Source: an uncultured cyanobacterium
GTDB taxonomy: Bacteria; Cyanobacteriota; Cyanobacteriia; Cyanobacteriales; Nostocaceae
NCBI GenBank assembly: GCA_903848645.1
Contig: CAINGU010000014.1
Location: 1-62,189, forward strand
Length of the DNA: 62,189 nt
Direction of reading: 5' to 3'
Positions 25,495-34,757 of the stretch are shown here, one piece after another. Position 1 is the first letter of the stretch, and every line of letters starts with the position of its first letter. The position numbers and the translations under genes are program-made. The notes beneath the pieces are model-generated. The model was given only the letters and a program-made list of their open reading frames with translations. It made no database searches and was not told the DNA's origin.

Positions 25495-26544
25495 TTAATC
25501 AGTATTCTCCGCAGGAGTTGACCAAATAATTAATTCACCTTGTTCACCACCTGCGGCTAATAATTGTCCTTGGGGATGCCAAGATAGAGTAGAAAAGCCT
25601 GCGGAAGTATCGGTAAAAATTTGTGATACTTCTTTATTTTCATTCCACAAGCATAACCAACCGTCAGCACCAGCAGAAGCGAGAATATAGCTTTGGGGTG
25701 CAAAAGCGATCGCTTTAATTATATCCAGATGATTGCTTAATATTTGCGCTTCCCAACCCACAGATTCATCGGCGGATTTTTCCCATAATACTATACCATC
25801 AACACTAGAAGCCGCCAAAATTGGCGCACCTGTGGGGGTTTTGAGTTCTGACCATCCTAGATGACGAATTTTCCCCGGAAAGCCGCGCATTACCCAAGGA
25901 TCAGGATTTTCCCATTGTAAAACGGTAAGAGTCCGATCCATATTTCCAGATGCTAAATATTCACCATCATTAGACCAAGCCATTGCTGTACTCACGGTAG
26001 ACATGGAAAGGATAAATGGTTCTTCATCCCAATCTTGAGTAGACCAAATTTTTACGCCTTTATATCCGTTAATTGCTAAATATTTATCATCTTTACGCCA
26101 ATCAATTCCCAAAATTGAGGAATCATGAAAATTCAGAGTAGTAATAACTTCTAATGTGTCTGCATCCCAAATTTGCACATAACGTCCTAAACTAAAAGCC
26201 AGTTGGTTATCAGTGTGACTCCATGCTAATTGATCAACCCAAATAGGAGCATTTTCTAAAGTGCTAATTAATTGATTTTCGCACCAAATTTTCACTTTTC
26301 CATCTTGTCCACCAATGGCTAAATATTTACCATCACGGGAAAAAGCCAGACAATTTACTGCTTGATTTGTAGCGGTTTGTAAGGTTATTAATTCGCCATT
26401 TTCCCATACCAAAACTTCTCCAGCAGCAGAACTGACTGCAAGTATTTCCCCTTGAGAAGACCAAGCTAAAGCGGTGACATAATCTGCAAGTTTGGTGGAA
26501 TAGTGTTTTGTAAATTCTGGAGATTTGTTGGTTGTTAAGTTCAT
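25495..26544 (-). CDS. WD40 repeat protein
   Basis: A protein of about 349 residues composed of WD40-type blades (AWSSQGEILAVSSAAGEVLVWE, AFSRDGKYLAIGGQDGKVKIW, AWSNDGEYLASGNMDRTLTVL and further copies), about seven to eight in number, so a beta-propeller for protein binding. The frame is open to 26622, but the extra 26 residues are encoded by a palindromic repeat, so I choose ATG at 26544 (MNLTTNKSPEF). It follows the CobW gene on the same strand. The pairing suggests a partner or target adaptor of the metal GTPase; this is inference. Confidence 0.85.
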   Translation of the reverse strand: MNLTTNKSPEFTKHYSTKLADYVTALAWSSQGEILAVSSAAGEVLVWENGELITLQTATNQAVNCLAFSRDGKYLAIGGQDGKVKIWCENQLISTLENAPIWVDQLAWSHTDNQLAFSLGRYVQIWDADTLEVITTLNFHDSSILGIDWRKDDKYLAINGYKGVKIWSTQDWDEEPFILSMSTVSTAMAWSNDGEYLASGNMDRTLTVLQWENPDPWVMRGFPGKIRHLGWSELKTPTGAPILAASSVDGIVLWEKSADESVGWEAQILSNHLDIIKAIAFAPQSYILASAGADGWLCLWNENKEVSQIFTDTSAGFSTLSWHPQGQLLAAGGEQGELIIWSTPAENTD

Positions 26545-26565
26545 GGTTTTTATTTTTAGATTTCC

Positions 26566-26598
26566 AGATCCCCGACTTCTTGAAGAAGTCGGGGATCT
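26566..26598. repeat. CCCCGACTT palindrome, copy 2
   Basis: Perfect 16-bp arms AGATCCCCGACTTCTT/AAGAAGTCGGGGATCT with one central base. It lies between the CobW stop and the WD40 start on the same strand, so it may attenuate transcription between them rather than terminate at an operon end. Confidence 0.9.
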
Positions 26599-26609
26599 AA
26601 TAAGTTTGT

Positions 26610-27581
26610 TTAACTCATACAAGTAAAGAATTCTTGTTTTAATTGGGCTTCATCTAAATTTCTACCAATAAATACAAGTTCATTTTTGCGAGTTTCATTT
26701 ACTTTCCAAGGTCTATCAGCTTTACCTTCAAATATCATGTGTACTCCTTGAAAAACAAAACGATCATCTGAGTCTTCAATATTTAAAATTCCTTTCATTC
26801 TGAAGATATCTGTGCCTTGAGTTCTGAGTAATTCTGTCATCCAAGCATTTAATTTTTCACCATTTACAGTCCCTTCTGCAACTATAGCTACAGAATAGAC
26901 GCTTTCATCATGGACATGAGCATCTTCTCCTAAAAAATTAGGATCAATTTCTAAAGCATGATCTAAATCAAATGCTTGAACTCCTAATAAAGCTGACATT
27001 GCTAATTCGGAATTATGGGTGCGGTAGATTTTTGCCATTGCATTCATTGACCGAATGCGGGTTTCTAATTCATCTAAAATTTCTGGTGTTACTAAATCAG
27101 TTTTATTCAATAAAATCACATCAGCAAAAGCAATTTGTTCTTGGGCTTCATCGGCTTCCCAATGTTGCCAAATATGTTTAGCATCAACAACTGTCACCAC
27201 TGCATCTAATGACAATTGACTTTGTAAGTCTTCATCAACAAAAAACGTTTGAATTACAGGTGCAGGATCAGCTAATCCGGTGGTTTCAATTACTAAGTGA
27301 TCAAATTTATCACGGCGTTTCATTAAGTTGCCAATGATGCGAATTAAATCACCACGAACTGTACAACAAATACAGCCATTATTCATCTCAAATATTTCTT
27401 CATCTGCATCAATTACTAATTGATTATCAATACCTACTTCTCCAAATTCGTTAACAATAACGGCAACTTTTTTACCATGTTCGTAGGTAAGAATGTGATT
27501 TAATAAAGTGGTTTTACCTGCGCCTAAATAGCCAGTTAAAACGGTTACTGGTACTGAATTGAATGTTTCTAAATTAATCAT
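26610..27581 (-). CDS. CobW/COG0523 family GTPase, metal chaperone
   Basis: A 323-residue G3E GTPase. P-loop GYLGAGKT is residues 17-24, the metal motif C70-x-C72-C73 (NNGCICCTVRGD) follows, then ETTGLADPAPV and the base-recognition LLNKTDL. The CobW C-terminal domain runs from about 225 with FRMKGILNIEDSDDRFVFQGVHM. A His-rich stretch DAHVHDESV is short. Family members insert zinc or other metals into proteins using GTP, often in zinc limitation. I looked for a Zur box upstream and found only a half-site-like GATTATCA. It overlaps no neighbour and precedes the WD40 gene. Confidence 0.92.
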   Translation of the reverse strand: MINLETFNSVPVTVLTGYLGAGKTTLLNHILTYEHGKKVAVIVNEFGEVGIDNQLVIDADEEIFEMNNGCICCTVRGDLIRIIGNLMKRRDKFDHLVIETTGLADPAPVIQTFFVDEDLQSQLSLDAVVTVVDAKHIWQHWEADEAQEQIAFADVILLNKTDLVTPEILDELETRIRSMNAMAKIYRTHNSELAMSALLGVQAFDLDHALEIDPNFLGEDAHVHDESVYSVAIVAEGTVNGEKLNAWMTELLRTQGTDIFRMKGILNIEDSDDRFVFQGVHMIFEGKADRPWKVNETRKNELVFIGRNLDEAQLKQEFFTCMS

Positions 27582-27609
27582 AATGTCAAAACAACTTTGA
27601 TAATCTTGC

Positions 27610-28521
27610 CTATAATAACCGATTTAGAAATGGCAGTATAGACCTAAAAACCTCGGCTGGGAATTCTTCATAGAGTCCCAAAGAACCGGGAACTACTACG
27701 CTGTCTACTTTTGGTAAAGCTGCTAATGCGTCCATTTCCTGGCGTGATTTTGGAGGGCTGGATGCGCCAATAATCGCCATAATAGGTATAGACAAGGATT
27801 GAACTAAAGATATAAATTCAGCTTGAGTATAAAATGTATCTATGTTACCTGTCACAAAAGCTGCTGAAGCGAATCTTGCACCTGGTTGCTGGGTGCTTTG
27901 CCATTTTTTGGCGATAAAACTGGGTGTTAGTTTTACTACATCAGTAAAGACGTGGCGGCCATACATCCACTTTAATAATGATGAAGTAGTGTTGAGTTTA
28001 TATAGTGCTTGACCGATAATAGGAAGTCTAATTATTCCCCTGATCATAGCTGCTATTTGCTGACTTGCACCCATTGTTGGTAAAGGACCACGCCAAGTTG
28101 GTGCTAATAATACAATTTTGGTAAATATTTGCGGTTCTTTAAACGCTAGTTGGAGAATATAACCAGTAGCATGACCAGCAGCAATTACGGAAATTGCCGT
28201 ATTAAATACAGATTTGACAAAATCTGCTAAAAATTGCTGATATATGATCGGTCTGTAATCTAAACCGAGTCGGGAAGAGTCACCAAACCCTGGCCAGTCT
28301 ATCACGGTAACTTGAAAATGGGGTGCAAGTAAAATTGCTAATTCTCCCATTTCTCCCCTTGTGGAAACGCTGCTAAAAGCCGGTAATAGTAAAATTGGTG
28401 AACCTTGGCCGATGGTTTCATATACTATTCTTAATTCTTGGTTTTCCCATTGCCAAAAATATTCCTGAACTTTACCACCAAATGCACTAGCCGTAGGATT
28501 TGTTAATAAATTAGTAGACAT
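27610..28521 (-). CDS. Alpha/beta-hydrolase fold protein lacking the nucleophile Ser
   Basis: A 303-residue alpha/beta-hydrolase fold protein. The oxyanion and strand pattern is clear (ILLLPAFSSVSTRGEM, VTVIDWPGFGDS). The nucleophile elbow, normally G-x-S-x-G, reads GHATG at residues 116-120 with Ala118 (codon GCT) in place of Ser. The final His is also not obvious (PGSLGLYEEFP). So classical ester hydrolysis is unlikely; a binding or non-hydrolytic role is possible. Start ATG at 28521. It follows about 29 bp upstream of the CobW gene on the same strand and may be co-transcribed. Confidence 0.85.
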   Translation of the reverse strand: MSTNLLTNPTASAFGGKVQEYFWQWENQELRIVYETIGQGSPILLLPAFSSVSTRGEMGELAILLAPHFQVTVIDWPGFGDSSRLGLDYRPIIYQQFLADFVKSVFNTAISVIAAGHATGYILQLAFKEPQIFTKIVLLAPTWRGPLPTMGASQQIAAMIRGIIRLPIIGQALYKLNTTSSLLKWMYGRHVFTDVVKLTPSFIAKKWQSTQQPGARFASAAFVTGNIDTFYTQAEFISLVQSLSIPIMAIIGASSPPKSRQEMDALAALPKVDSVVVPGSLGLYEEFPAEVFRSILPFLNRLL

Positions 28522-28583
28522 TTGATTAAGTTTGTAATTAACAAAAATTTCCCCTTTCCCCCAATCCCTAATTTCCTAATTTT

Positions 28584-28718
28584 CTATCCCCTCAATATTT
28601 CGGGGAAAGAGTTATTCAGGCATCCATAACACATTGATTCGTCTGTAATCCCTTTTGGCTCGATGGTTTGCAGCAAATCTAATTCTGAAAAGTCACTTTT
28701 AATAAGCTTTTGCGTCAT
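28584..28718 (-). pseudogene. Possible 3' gene fragment
   Basis: The minus frame is open from about 28817 to a stop at 28584 (about 78 codons) with coding-like text including HINFFSSFQEAWEIIEASYTE and SMCYGCLNNSFPEILRG, but no start codon until ATG at 28718 (44 codons). I do not recognise it. It lies beside another truncated gene, so a remnant of a lost gene is the simplest reading; a genuine 44-residue protein remains possible. Confidence 0.3.
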
Positions 28719-28828
28719 GTCTCCTATTTTATGACACTCTGTGTAACTCGCTTCAATTATTTCCCAGGCTTCCTGAAAGCTTGAGAAAAAGTTAATATGA
28801 GTTATAGCTCTGTAATTCTGTAATTTTT

Positions 28829-28993
28829 ATGACTGTAGTTACTGCTAAACGCTTCACTGTAGCTGAATATCACCGTCTAGCGGAACTCGGCTTCTTTAGA
28901 GAAGATGAACGAGTTGAGTTAATCAAAGGTGAAATAATTCAAATGGCTGCAAAAGGTACACCGCATTGTGTTTGTGAAACACTTAACAATTAA
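28829..28993 (+). pseudogene. Truncated Uma2-family (DUF820) nuclease gene
   Basis: ATG at 28829 opens 54 codons typical of the start of Uma2/DUF820 proteins, abundant in cyanobacteria: VAEYHRLAELGFFREDERVE and LIKGEIIQMAAKGTPH. Full proteins have about 190 residues with a restriction-endonuclease-like fold whose later acidic residues are missing here. Similarity stops after CVCETL and the frame ends at a TAA that overlaps the ureG stop on the other strand by two bases. Deletion joined the fragment to the ureG 3-prime end. Almost certainly inactive. Confidence 0.75.
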
Positions 28994-29586
28994 CAAATAG
29001 CTGCATTCACAAACTGAATCACATCTACTAACCCGACTTGAGTTTTCAGATTTGTAAAAATAAAAGGTTTATCACCGCGCATTTTTTTCGCGTCTCTTTC
29101 CATTACATTTAAATCAGCACCCACATAGGGAGCAAGATCGGTTTTATTAATCACTAATAAATCAGATTTAGTGATACCTGGTCCACCTTTACGGGGGATT
29201 TTATCACCAGCAGCCACATCAATGACATAAATGGTTAAATCTACTAATTCAGGACTAAAAGTAGCAGCTAAATTATCACCACCACTTTCTAAAAAGACTA
29301 AATCTAAATTGGTAAATTTCTCTTCTAATTGTTCAATTGCGGCTAAATTCATGGAAGCATCTTCGCGGATAGCAGTATGGGGACAACCTCCTGTTTCTAC
29401 TCCCAAAATGCGATCGCTTGACAAAGCCTGAGAACGGACTAAAAACTGAGCATCTTCTTGAGTATAGATATCATTTGTCACCACTGCTAACTGATATTTT
29501 TCCCGTAAACTCTTACATAAAGCATCTACCAAAGCCGTTTTTCCCGAACCCACAGGCCCAGCAATTCCCACCCTTAAAGCCGTCAT
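28990..29586 (-). CDS. ureG: Urease accessory GTPase UreG
   Basis: A 198-residue GTPase that supplies energy and specificity for nickel insertion into urease with UreF, UreH/D and UreE. P-loop GPVGSGKT is residues 10-17; the nickel motif [17 protein letters not shown] holds the C-P-H ligands; [11 protein letters not shown] and the NKTDL base-recognition motif are intact. It is last in a ureE-ureF-ureG run on the minus strand, 5 bp after ureF. No ureA, ureB, ureC or ureD is in the window. Its stop codon lies next to the truncated Uma2 gene. Confidence 0.97.
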   Translation of the reverse strand: MTALRVGIAGPVGSGKTALVDALCKSLREKYQLAVVTNDIYTQEDAQFLVRSQALSSDRILGVETGGCPHTAIREDASMNLAAIEQLEEKFTNLDLVFLESGGDNLAATFSPELVDLTIYVIDVAAGDKIPRKGGPGITKSDLLVINKTDLAPYVGADLNVMERDAKKMRGDKPFIFTNLKTQVGLVDVIQFVNAAIC

Positions 29587-29591
29587 AATTC

Positions 29592-30278
29592 TTAACTCCT
29601 AAACAATCTAGTATATTGGGTTTCGTGCTGCATACTCGCTAAAGACAAACCCCAATTACAACATCCTAAATCATCATCTGCCATTGTCAAAATTTCCCCC
29701 ACGGTATTAGTTAATAAAGGTTGTAACCCCAGTAATAATTCTTGTCCCGCAGTTTGTCCCAGAGGAATAAGTTTGATTCCAGCAGTAATTAAATTATTCG
29801 CCCAACTATGTAAATAAGCTAATAAAGCAGCTTGAATATTTATATCCCAATGAGCGCAAGCTATAGCAAAAGCGATCGCATAATTACCAGGATAACCCAC
29901 AGCATTCACCACAGGTAAAATTTCCGGTTCTATCTTCCCTAACAATTGCATCAGAGAACGTCCCATTTGCCAACTAGCAGCCCGTAATTCTTCCGTATCT
30001 CTCGCAGCAGATAACCATGAATTCCATCGTTTTAAAGCCGACCTATCATCGCTTTTTACAGCATGAAAACCCCTCACCATTATTGCTGCATCTAGGCGAA
30101 TTGAGCCATAAATTAATTCAGATTTTAGCCAATCTTTGAGATTTTCTATATTAGTAATAGTACCATTTTCTATTAACATTTCTAAACCTTCCGAATAGCC
30201 ATAAGCACCAACAGGTAAAGCTGGACTTGCTAATTGTAAGATTGTCAAAAAATGGCTATACGTGAGAGTGATTTCCAT
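29592..30278 (-). CDS. ureF: Urease accessory protein UreF
   Basis: A 228-residue all-helical accessory protein acting as scaffold and GTPase regulator for UreG in urease maturation. Family features: [21 protein letters not shown] at the N-terminus and the conserved C-terminal [16 protein letters not shown] segment. It overlaps the ureE end by 23 bp and is followed by ureG after 5 bp, so the three genes are clearly one operon. Confidence 0.95.
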   Translation of the reverse strand: MEITLTYSHFLTILQLASPALPVGAYGYSEGLEMLIENGTITNIENLKDWLKSELIYGSIRLDAAIMVRGFHAVKSDDRSALKRWNSWLSAARDTEELRAASWQMGRSLMQLLGKIEPEILPVVNAVGYPGNYAIAFAIACAHWDINIQAALLAYLHSWANNLITAGIKLIPLGQTAGQELLLGLQPLLTNTVGEILTMADDDLGCCNWGLSLASMQHETQYTRLFRS

Positions 30279-30696
30279 AAGCCCCTAATTCTGGTTTAAA
30301 AGGTACAATTTCTTCTTTAATTTCTAACCCTAATTGTGTCAACATAGCAGCTAAAACTGCATCTGGGGATAAGCGTAAATAAGTTGAAGTAATTTCCACA
30401 GGCACATGACGATTTCCTAAATGATACGCAGCCCTTAATAATAAAGGAATTTCTGCATAAGCAGTTAACACAGGTTCAGGTTTAGCAATAATTCTCATAT
30501 AAATACTTTGAGTTTCATTCGTGAGAATATCACCATCATTTAATACTGTACCTCTAGATAAACGTAAAAAAACCTCCTTACCATCTGCTAATATAAATTT
30601 ATGACGGCTACGAGTCCGTTCTTCTGCATTGAGTGAAAGAGTAATAGTAACTAACGCATCAGTATGAGGTGGTTGACGTTGGCTAAAAGTCAGCAT
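30256..30696 (-). CDS. ureE: Urease accessory protein UreE
   Basis: A nickel metallochaperone of about 146 residues. The N-terminal peptide-binding domain ([29 protein letters not shown]) and the metal-binding domain ([13 protein letters not shown], with the conserved HLGNRH histidines) are clear. It ends GAYGNHSHV, a short tail rather than the long His tail of some species. I chose ATG at 30696 (MLTFSQRQ); the frame opens at 30726, but those ten residues are not family-like. Confidence 0.93.
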   Translation of the reverse strand: MLTFSQRQPPHTDALVTITLSLNAEERTRSRHKFILADGKEVFLRLSRGTVLNDGDILTNETQSIYMRIIAKPEPVLTAYAEIPLLLRAAYHLGNRHVPVEITSTYLRLSPDAVLAAMLTQLGLEIKEEIVPFKPELGAYGNHSHV

Positions 30697-30751
30697 AATC
30701 CGCAAAATCAACTTAAACTTTAGCAATTATAAATCATTTATCAACAAAAAT

Positions 30752-30780
30752 ATACCCGACTTCTCTTAGAAATCAGGTAT
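30752..30780 (-). terminator. CCCGACTT palindrome, degenerate copy 3
   Basis: Arms ATACCCGACTTCT/AGAAATCAGGTAT pair with two mismatches. Read on the minus strand it lies just beyond the DUF2267 stop and is followed by ATTTTTGTT, so it fits a terminator for that gene. It is a divergent member of the palindrome family. Confidence 0.55.
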
Positions 30781-30829
30781 CTTGTAGCGTAGCATTAGCC
30801 ATGATTTTCGACTTACAAATTTCTCCTAA

Positions 30830-31231
30830 CTAAGCAGAAATTTTATTTGTCATTGATATGGTAAATAATTCCTCATAATCATGGGAGAAATAGTCATAAA
30901 ATTTGCGAAAATTCTCTGGAGAAACAGCAAGTTGTACAACAGCAAAAACAGCCCGCGCATGAATAGCAGCTATAGTAGGTTCTACGCTTTCTTGTTGACT
31001 AATTCGCTTAATAAACTCCTGCAAATTCAAAGATTGAATCGGTTCTGTTTCGTTTCCATGCAAATATTCTCTCAACTCCTGGGGTATTTGTGCTGCTAAT
31101 TCTTCCCTTTCATCACTAGGAATGATTTGTTTAAGAATTTCCAAGGTAGCACGAGTAGCAACTTCCGCGTCTTCACGAGATTCTGATGGTGCTAGACTTT
31201 GGACATGGGTGATAAACTCTGTATATTCCAT
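30830..31231 (-). CDS. DUF2267 domain-containing protein
   Basis: A 133-residue, mostly helical protein of the DUF2267 family. Typical segments are EYTEFITHVQSLAPSESREDAEVATRATLEIL, DEREELAAQIPQELRE and EFIKRISQQ. Function is not established. Soluble, no signal peptide. It lies upstream of the ureEFG operon, with a palindrome between, so it is probably a separate transcript. Confidence 0.88.
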   Translation of the reverse strand: MEYTEFITHVQSLAPSESREDAEVATRATLEILKQIIPSDEREELAAQIPQELREYLHGNETEPIQSLNLQEFIKRISQQESVEPTIAAIHARAVFAVVQLAVSPENFRKFYDYFSHDYEELFTISMTNKISA

Positions 31232-31524
31232 TTTTTTATCTCCAGTATTTAACTCAATAACAAAATAATTATGCGTGAATAGTCTAAAATTTTTGACAAT
31301 CCTAATTCAGCGAATGGTAAGTTCACTCTAGTCTAGGATTTAATGATAAAGTTAACTTCATGCTAAAGAAGTAAATAGAGATATATCTATAGTTAGATAT
31401 AAATTTTCTCCCGATTACTATAAATAAACACAGAGTGAACAATAGGTATTGTCCTCTGTGTGATTTTCCCTAATTTATGAAAAAAGTCATAGAGAAAAAG
31501 ACTTTCATTCCTAACTCCTACTTA

Positions 31525-33435
31525 CTAACCTATCGCTTGATATCTTCCCAAAGCCATTAAAGGAAAATACTGTTGATAAAGGTGATACTTTAAATAAAAA
31601 TGGCAGGGAAAACCCGTTCCTGTAAAGTATGATTCATCCCAAGTACCATCTGACTTTTGTGTTTCTAACAGGTAATTAATCCCCTTTTCAATACTATCAA
31701 AAGCTAATTTACCCGTTGCTTCACCTGCGGATATTAACCCAATTAAAGCCCATGCTGTTTGAGATGCTGTACTGTCACCTTTTCCTTTCAAATTAGGATC
31801 ATTGTAACTAAAACAAGTTTCTCCCCAACCACCATCAACATTTTGAACTTTGACTAACCAATCCACACCTTGATTTATATTCCTACCGTATTTCAAAGGA
31901 TTAATTAAAGCCAAAGCTGATAAAACGCCGCTAGTTCCATAAATGTAATTTACACCCCAACGCCCAAACCAACAACCTTCTGTTTCTTGTTCCTTCAAAA
32001 GATAATCTAAAGACCTTTCTAAATTATCTGGTTGAATTGATAAATTACAAGCCCCTAACATTTCTAATACTCTAGCAGTGACATCAGCCGTATTCGGATC
32101 AATCATCGCTTTTAAATCACCATAGGGGACCCAATTGAGCCATTCTTGATCATTATCAAGATCAAAAGCCGCCCAACCCCCTGGTTTACATTGCATAGAA
32201 GCAATCCAATTTAAAGCCCTATTAATAGCTTGCTTTTTTAGTTCCTCATTTGGTAATTTTGCTTGATGTAAAGCCATAATAACTACAGCCGAATCATCTA
32301 CATCTGGATAAAAACGATTGTCAAATTCAAACGCCCAAGCACCGGGTTTTCCTTCTTTATTTTTGACGTTCCAATCACCATAATCGAGAATTTGTTTCTC
32401 TATTAACCATTCTCCAGCTTTAACAATAGCCGGATCATTTGGCGCAAAACCTGAATCAATCAAAGCCCGAATCGCCCAAGCAGTATCCCATACAGGAGAA
32501 ACACAAGGTTGGACACAGTAACTATTTTCTGTTTCTATGGCAAAATTATCAACTGCTTTTAAACCCCGTTCGATAATTGGATCATTAGCATCATAATCTA
32601 AACACTTTAAAGCCAACAGAGAATTTAACATAGCGGGAATAATTCCCCCCCAATCACCTGTAACTTCTTGACGTTCTAAAATCCATTTTTCTGCGGCTTT
32701 AATTCCTTCATTTCTAAAGGGGATAAAATTTAGACTTTCTGCTAATTTAAAACCATCATCGAGAATGTTAAAAATATCTGACCAATCACCATTTTTTGGT
32801 AATTCCCAGCGGACATTATTCACACCTTCAGCATATAATTCATCTAAATTAATTGGTTGATCAATTTTAAAGATGGGTTTACGATCAAAGACAATTAATA
32901 ATGGCACAGTGCTAGAACGCGCCCAACTTGAAAGTTCATAAATATTAAAGGGAAAATTATCGGGTAACAACATTACCCAAGCTGGTAAAGAAGGCAGTCC
33001 GCGCCAATTATAACAGCCAATTAAAGCTAAATGTAACTTTGTAAAAATGCGAGTTTTGCTAATTCCACCTTTGGCTAAAATTAGGGATTTCGCTTTTAGT
33101 AATGCGGTATCTGTAGCAGCTACACCTAACAACCTCAAGGCCATATAAGCCTCTACAGTTGTGTTTAAATCTCCACCATCACCATAAAACAATTCCCAAC
33201 CTCCATGTTCTCGCTGTTGAGAACGGAGATAATTTTCAACTTTATGTAAAGGTCTAGTTTTATCTGTTCCCCAAATCTTATGTAGTAAAACAGCTTCCGA
33301 GGTAATGGTAACATTAGACTCTAACTCAGCCCACCAGTAACCATCGGGATTTTGTATTGAAAGCAGATGTTTTTGACTAGCTGTAATCGCATCTACAACT
33401 TGCTTGACTTTTGCTCTATCTTGTGTTTGCATCAA
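31525..33435 (-). CDS. shc: Squalene-hopene cyclase
   Basis: A 636-residue terpene cyclase converting squalene to hopene/diplopterol at the membrane. The catalytic acid motif DVDD is residues 378-381 (FYPDVDDSAVV). Several QW repeats are present (e.g. SIQNPDGYWWAELE, QREHGGWELFYG, QETEGCWFGRWGVNYIYGT, VQNVDGGWGET, TQKSDGTWDE). Length fits the family. The hpnB gene is divergent, 125 bp away, and hpnA/hpnH follow at 43.6-45.8 kb, so the hopanoid genes are dispersed over about 14 kb. Start ATG at 33435 (a preceding ATG or nearby Met could also serve). Confidence 0.97.
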   Translation of the reverse strand: MMQTQDRAKVKQVVDAITASQKHLLSIQNPDGYWWAELESNVTITSEAVLLHKIWGTDKTRPLHKVENYLRSQQREHGGWELFYGDGGDLNTTVEAYMALRLLGVAATDTALLKAKSLILAKGGISKTRIFTKLHLALIGCYNWRGLPSLPAWVMLLPDNFPFNIYELSSWARSSTVPLLIVFDRKPIFKIDQPINLDELYAEGVNNVRWELPKNGDWSDIFNILDDGFKLAESLNFIPFRNEGIKAAEKWILERQEVTGDWGGIIPAMLNSLLALKCLDYDANDPIIERGLKAVDNFAIETENSYCVQPCVSPVWDTAWAIRALIDSGFAPNDPAIVKAGEWLIEKQILDYGDWNVKNKEGKPGAWAFEFDNRFYPDVDDSAVVIMALHQAKLPNEELKKQAINRALNWIASMQCKPGGWAAFDLDNDQEWLNWVPYGDLKAMIDPNTADVTARVLEMLGACNLSIQPDNLERSLDYLLKEQETEGCWFGRWGVNYIYGTSGVLSALALINPLKYGRNINQGVDWLVKVQNVDGGWGETCFSYNDPNLKGKGDSTASQTAWALIGLISAGEATGKLAFDSIEKGINYLLETQKSDGTWDESYFTGTGFPCHFYLKYHLYQQYFPLMALGRYQAIG

Positions 33436-33584
33436 ATACCTACCTCAACACCAAATAATATTTAATAACATAACCGAATTAGGAGAAAATTCTTCCCCAA
33501 AATCAGCAAACATTGTATTCTATCCAAGTCAGTAAAAGAATTAAATTTGTCTTTTAAATTTTGAATTGGAGTAAAGCGACAGTT

Positions 33585-34757
33585 ATGACAGCAATTATAT
33601 TGAGTTTGACGCTTCTATCCTTAGTAATTTGGTTATTTTTACTTTTATTTTGGGGGCAGTTTTGGCGAGTTAATCACCAATTAGAAACAAATAAAGACGT
33701 TTATACTCAAACTTTACCAACGGTATGTGTAGTAATTCCTGCCCGCAATGAAGCGGATGTGATTCCCATTAGCTTGCGATCGCTCCTCCAACAAGACTAT
33801 CCTGGTAATTTCACCATCTTCTTAGTAGACGATCAAAGTAGCGATGGTACAGCCAACTTTGCCCAAGGAGTAGCCCACGCCCTCGATAAAACCCAACAAT
33901 TGCAGATTGTCTCTAGCACATCCTTACCTACGGGTTGGACGGGTAAATTGTGGGCAATGGCACAAGGTGTAGAAACAGCCAGTGAATTGACACCAGACTA
34001 TTTTTTACTTACTGACGCAGATATAGAACATGATCCCAGCAACTTGCGGCGCTTAGTTGCCAAAGCCGAGGCACAGAAATTAGACCTCGTATCCATCATG
34101 GTGCGTTTACGCTGTCAAAGCTTTTGGGAACAACTATTAATTCCCGCTTTCGTCTTTTTCTTCCAAAAACTCTACCCCTTTGACTGGGTAAATAACCCCA
34201 AAAAAGCCACCGCTGCTGCTGCTGGAGGCTGTATTTTAATTCGTGCAGAAGCCCTAAAGAGAATTGGTGGATTGCAAATTATTCGTCAAGCCTTAATTGA
34301 TGATTGTTCCTTAGCAAAAGCCGTCAAATCAAGTCATGGCAAAATCTGGTTAGGACTCAGCACCTTAACCTATAGCTTACGTCCTTACGATTCCCTAAAA
34401 ACAATTTGGGATATGGTAGCCAGAAGTGCTTATACACAACTTAATTATTCTCCCTTCTTGCTAATAGGAAGCCTATGGGGAATGACCCTAGTTTATTTAT
34501 TACCACCCATAGGAATTATCTTGGGTATGGTATGGGGAAATTGGATAATTATCCTGATCTCTTTAATAGGATATCTACTCATGACTTATGCTTATTTCCC
34601 AATCATTCGCTTTTATAAATGTTCTCCAATTTTTGGTTTTAGTTTACCAATCATTGCTTTTTTATATACTTTAATGACAGTAGATTCAGCATTACATTAT
34701 TGGCAAGGACGTGGTGGTGCATGGAAAGGTAGAGTTTATCCCGTTGACAACAAGTAG
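33585..34757 (+). CDS. hpnB: Hopene-associated glycosyltransferase HpnB
   Basis: A family 2 glycosyltransferase of about 390 residues, recognised as HpnB from hopanoid loci. An N-terminal helix is followed by the GT-A domain: VVIPARNEADVIPISLRSLL, LVDDQSSDGT, DADIEHDP (metal-binding DxD-like) and the CILIRAEALKRIGG acceptor-side motif, then two or three C-terminal membrane helices. The TTG at 33561 is also in frame; I prefer ATG at 33585, which has GGAG upstream. The exact sugar donor and role in hopanoid modification are not certain. It is divergent from shc and probably shares a promoter region. Confidence 0.88.
   Translation: MTAIILSLTLLSLVIWLFLLLFWGQFWRVNHQLETNKDVYTQTLPTVCVVIPARNEADVIPISLRSLLQQDYPGNFTIFLVDDQSSDGTANFAQGVAHALDKTQQLQIVSSTSLPTGWTGKLWAMAQGVETASELTPDYFLLTDADIEHDPSNLRRLVAKAEAQKLDLVSIMVRLRCQSFWEQLLIPAFVFFFQKLYPFDWVNNPKKATAAAAGGCILIRAEALKRIGGLQIIRQALIDDCSLAKAVKSSHGKIWLGLSTLTYSLRPYDSLKTIWDMVARSAYTQLNYSPFLLIGSLWGMTLVYLLPPIGIILGMVWGNWIIILISLIGYLLMTYAYFPIIRFYKCSPIFGFSLPIIAFLYTLMTVDSALHYWQGRGGAWKGRVYPVDNK

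Noticed and set aside
27582-27640. Zur box upstream of the CobW gene
   Set aside because: Only a half-site-like GATTATCA, without the inverted partner expected of a Zur site.
31382-31401. TATATCTA/TAGATATA hairpin as terminator or regulatory site
   Set aside because: A+T-only stem in an A+T-rich gap, likely chance.
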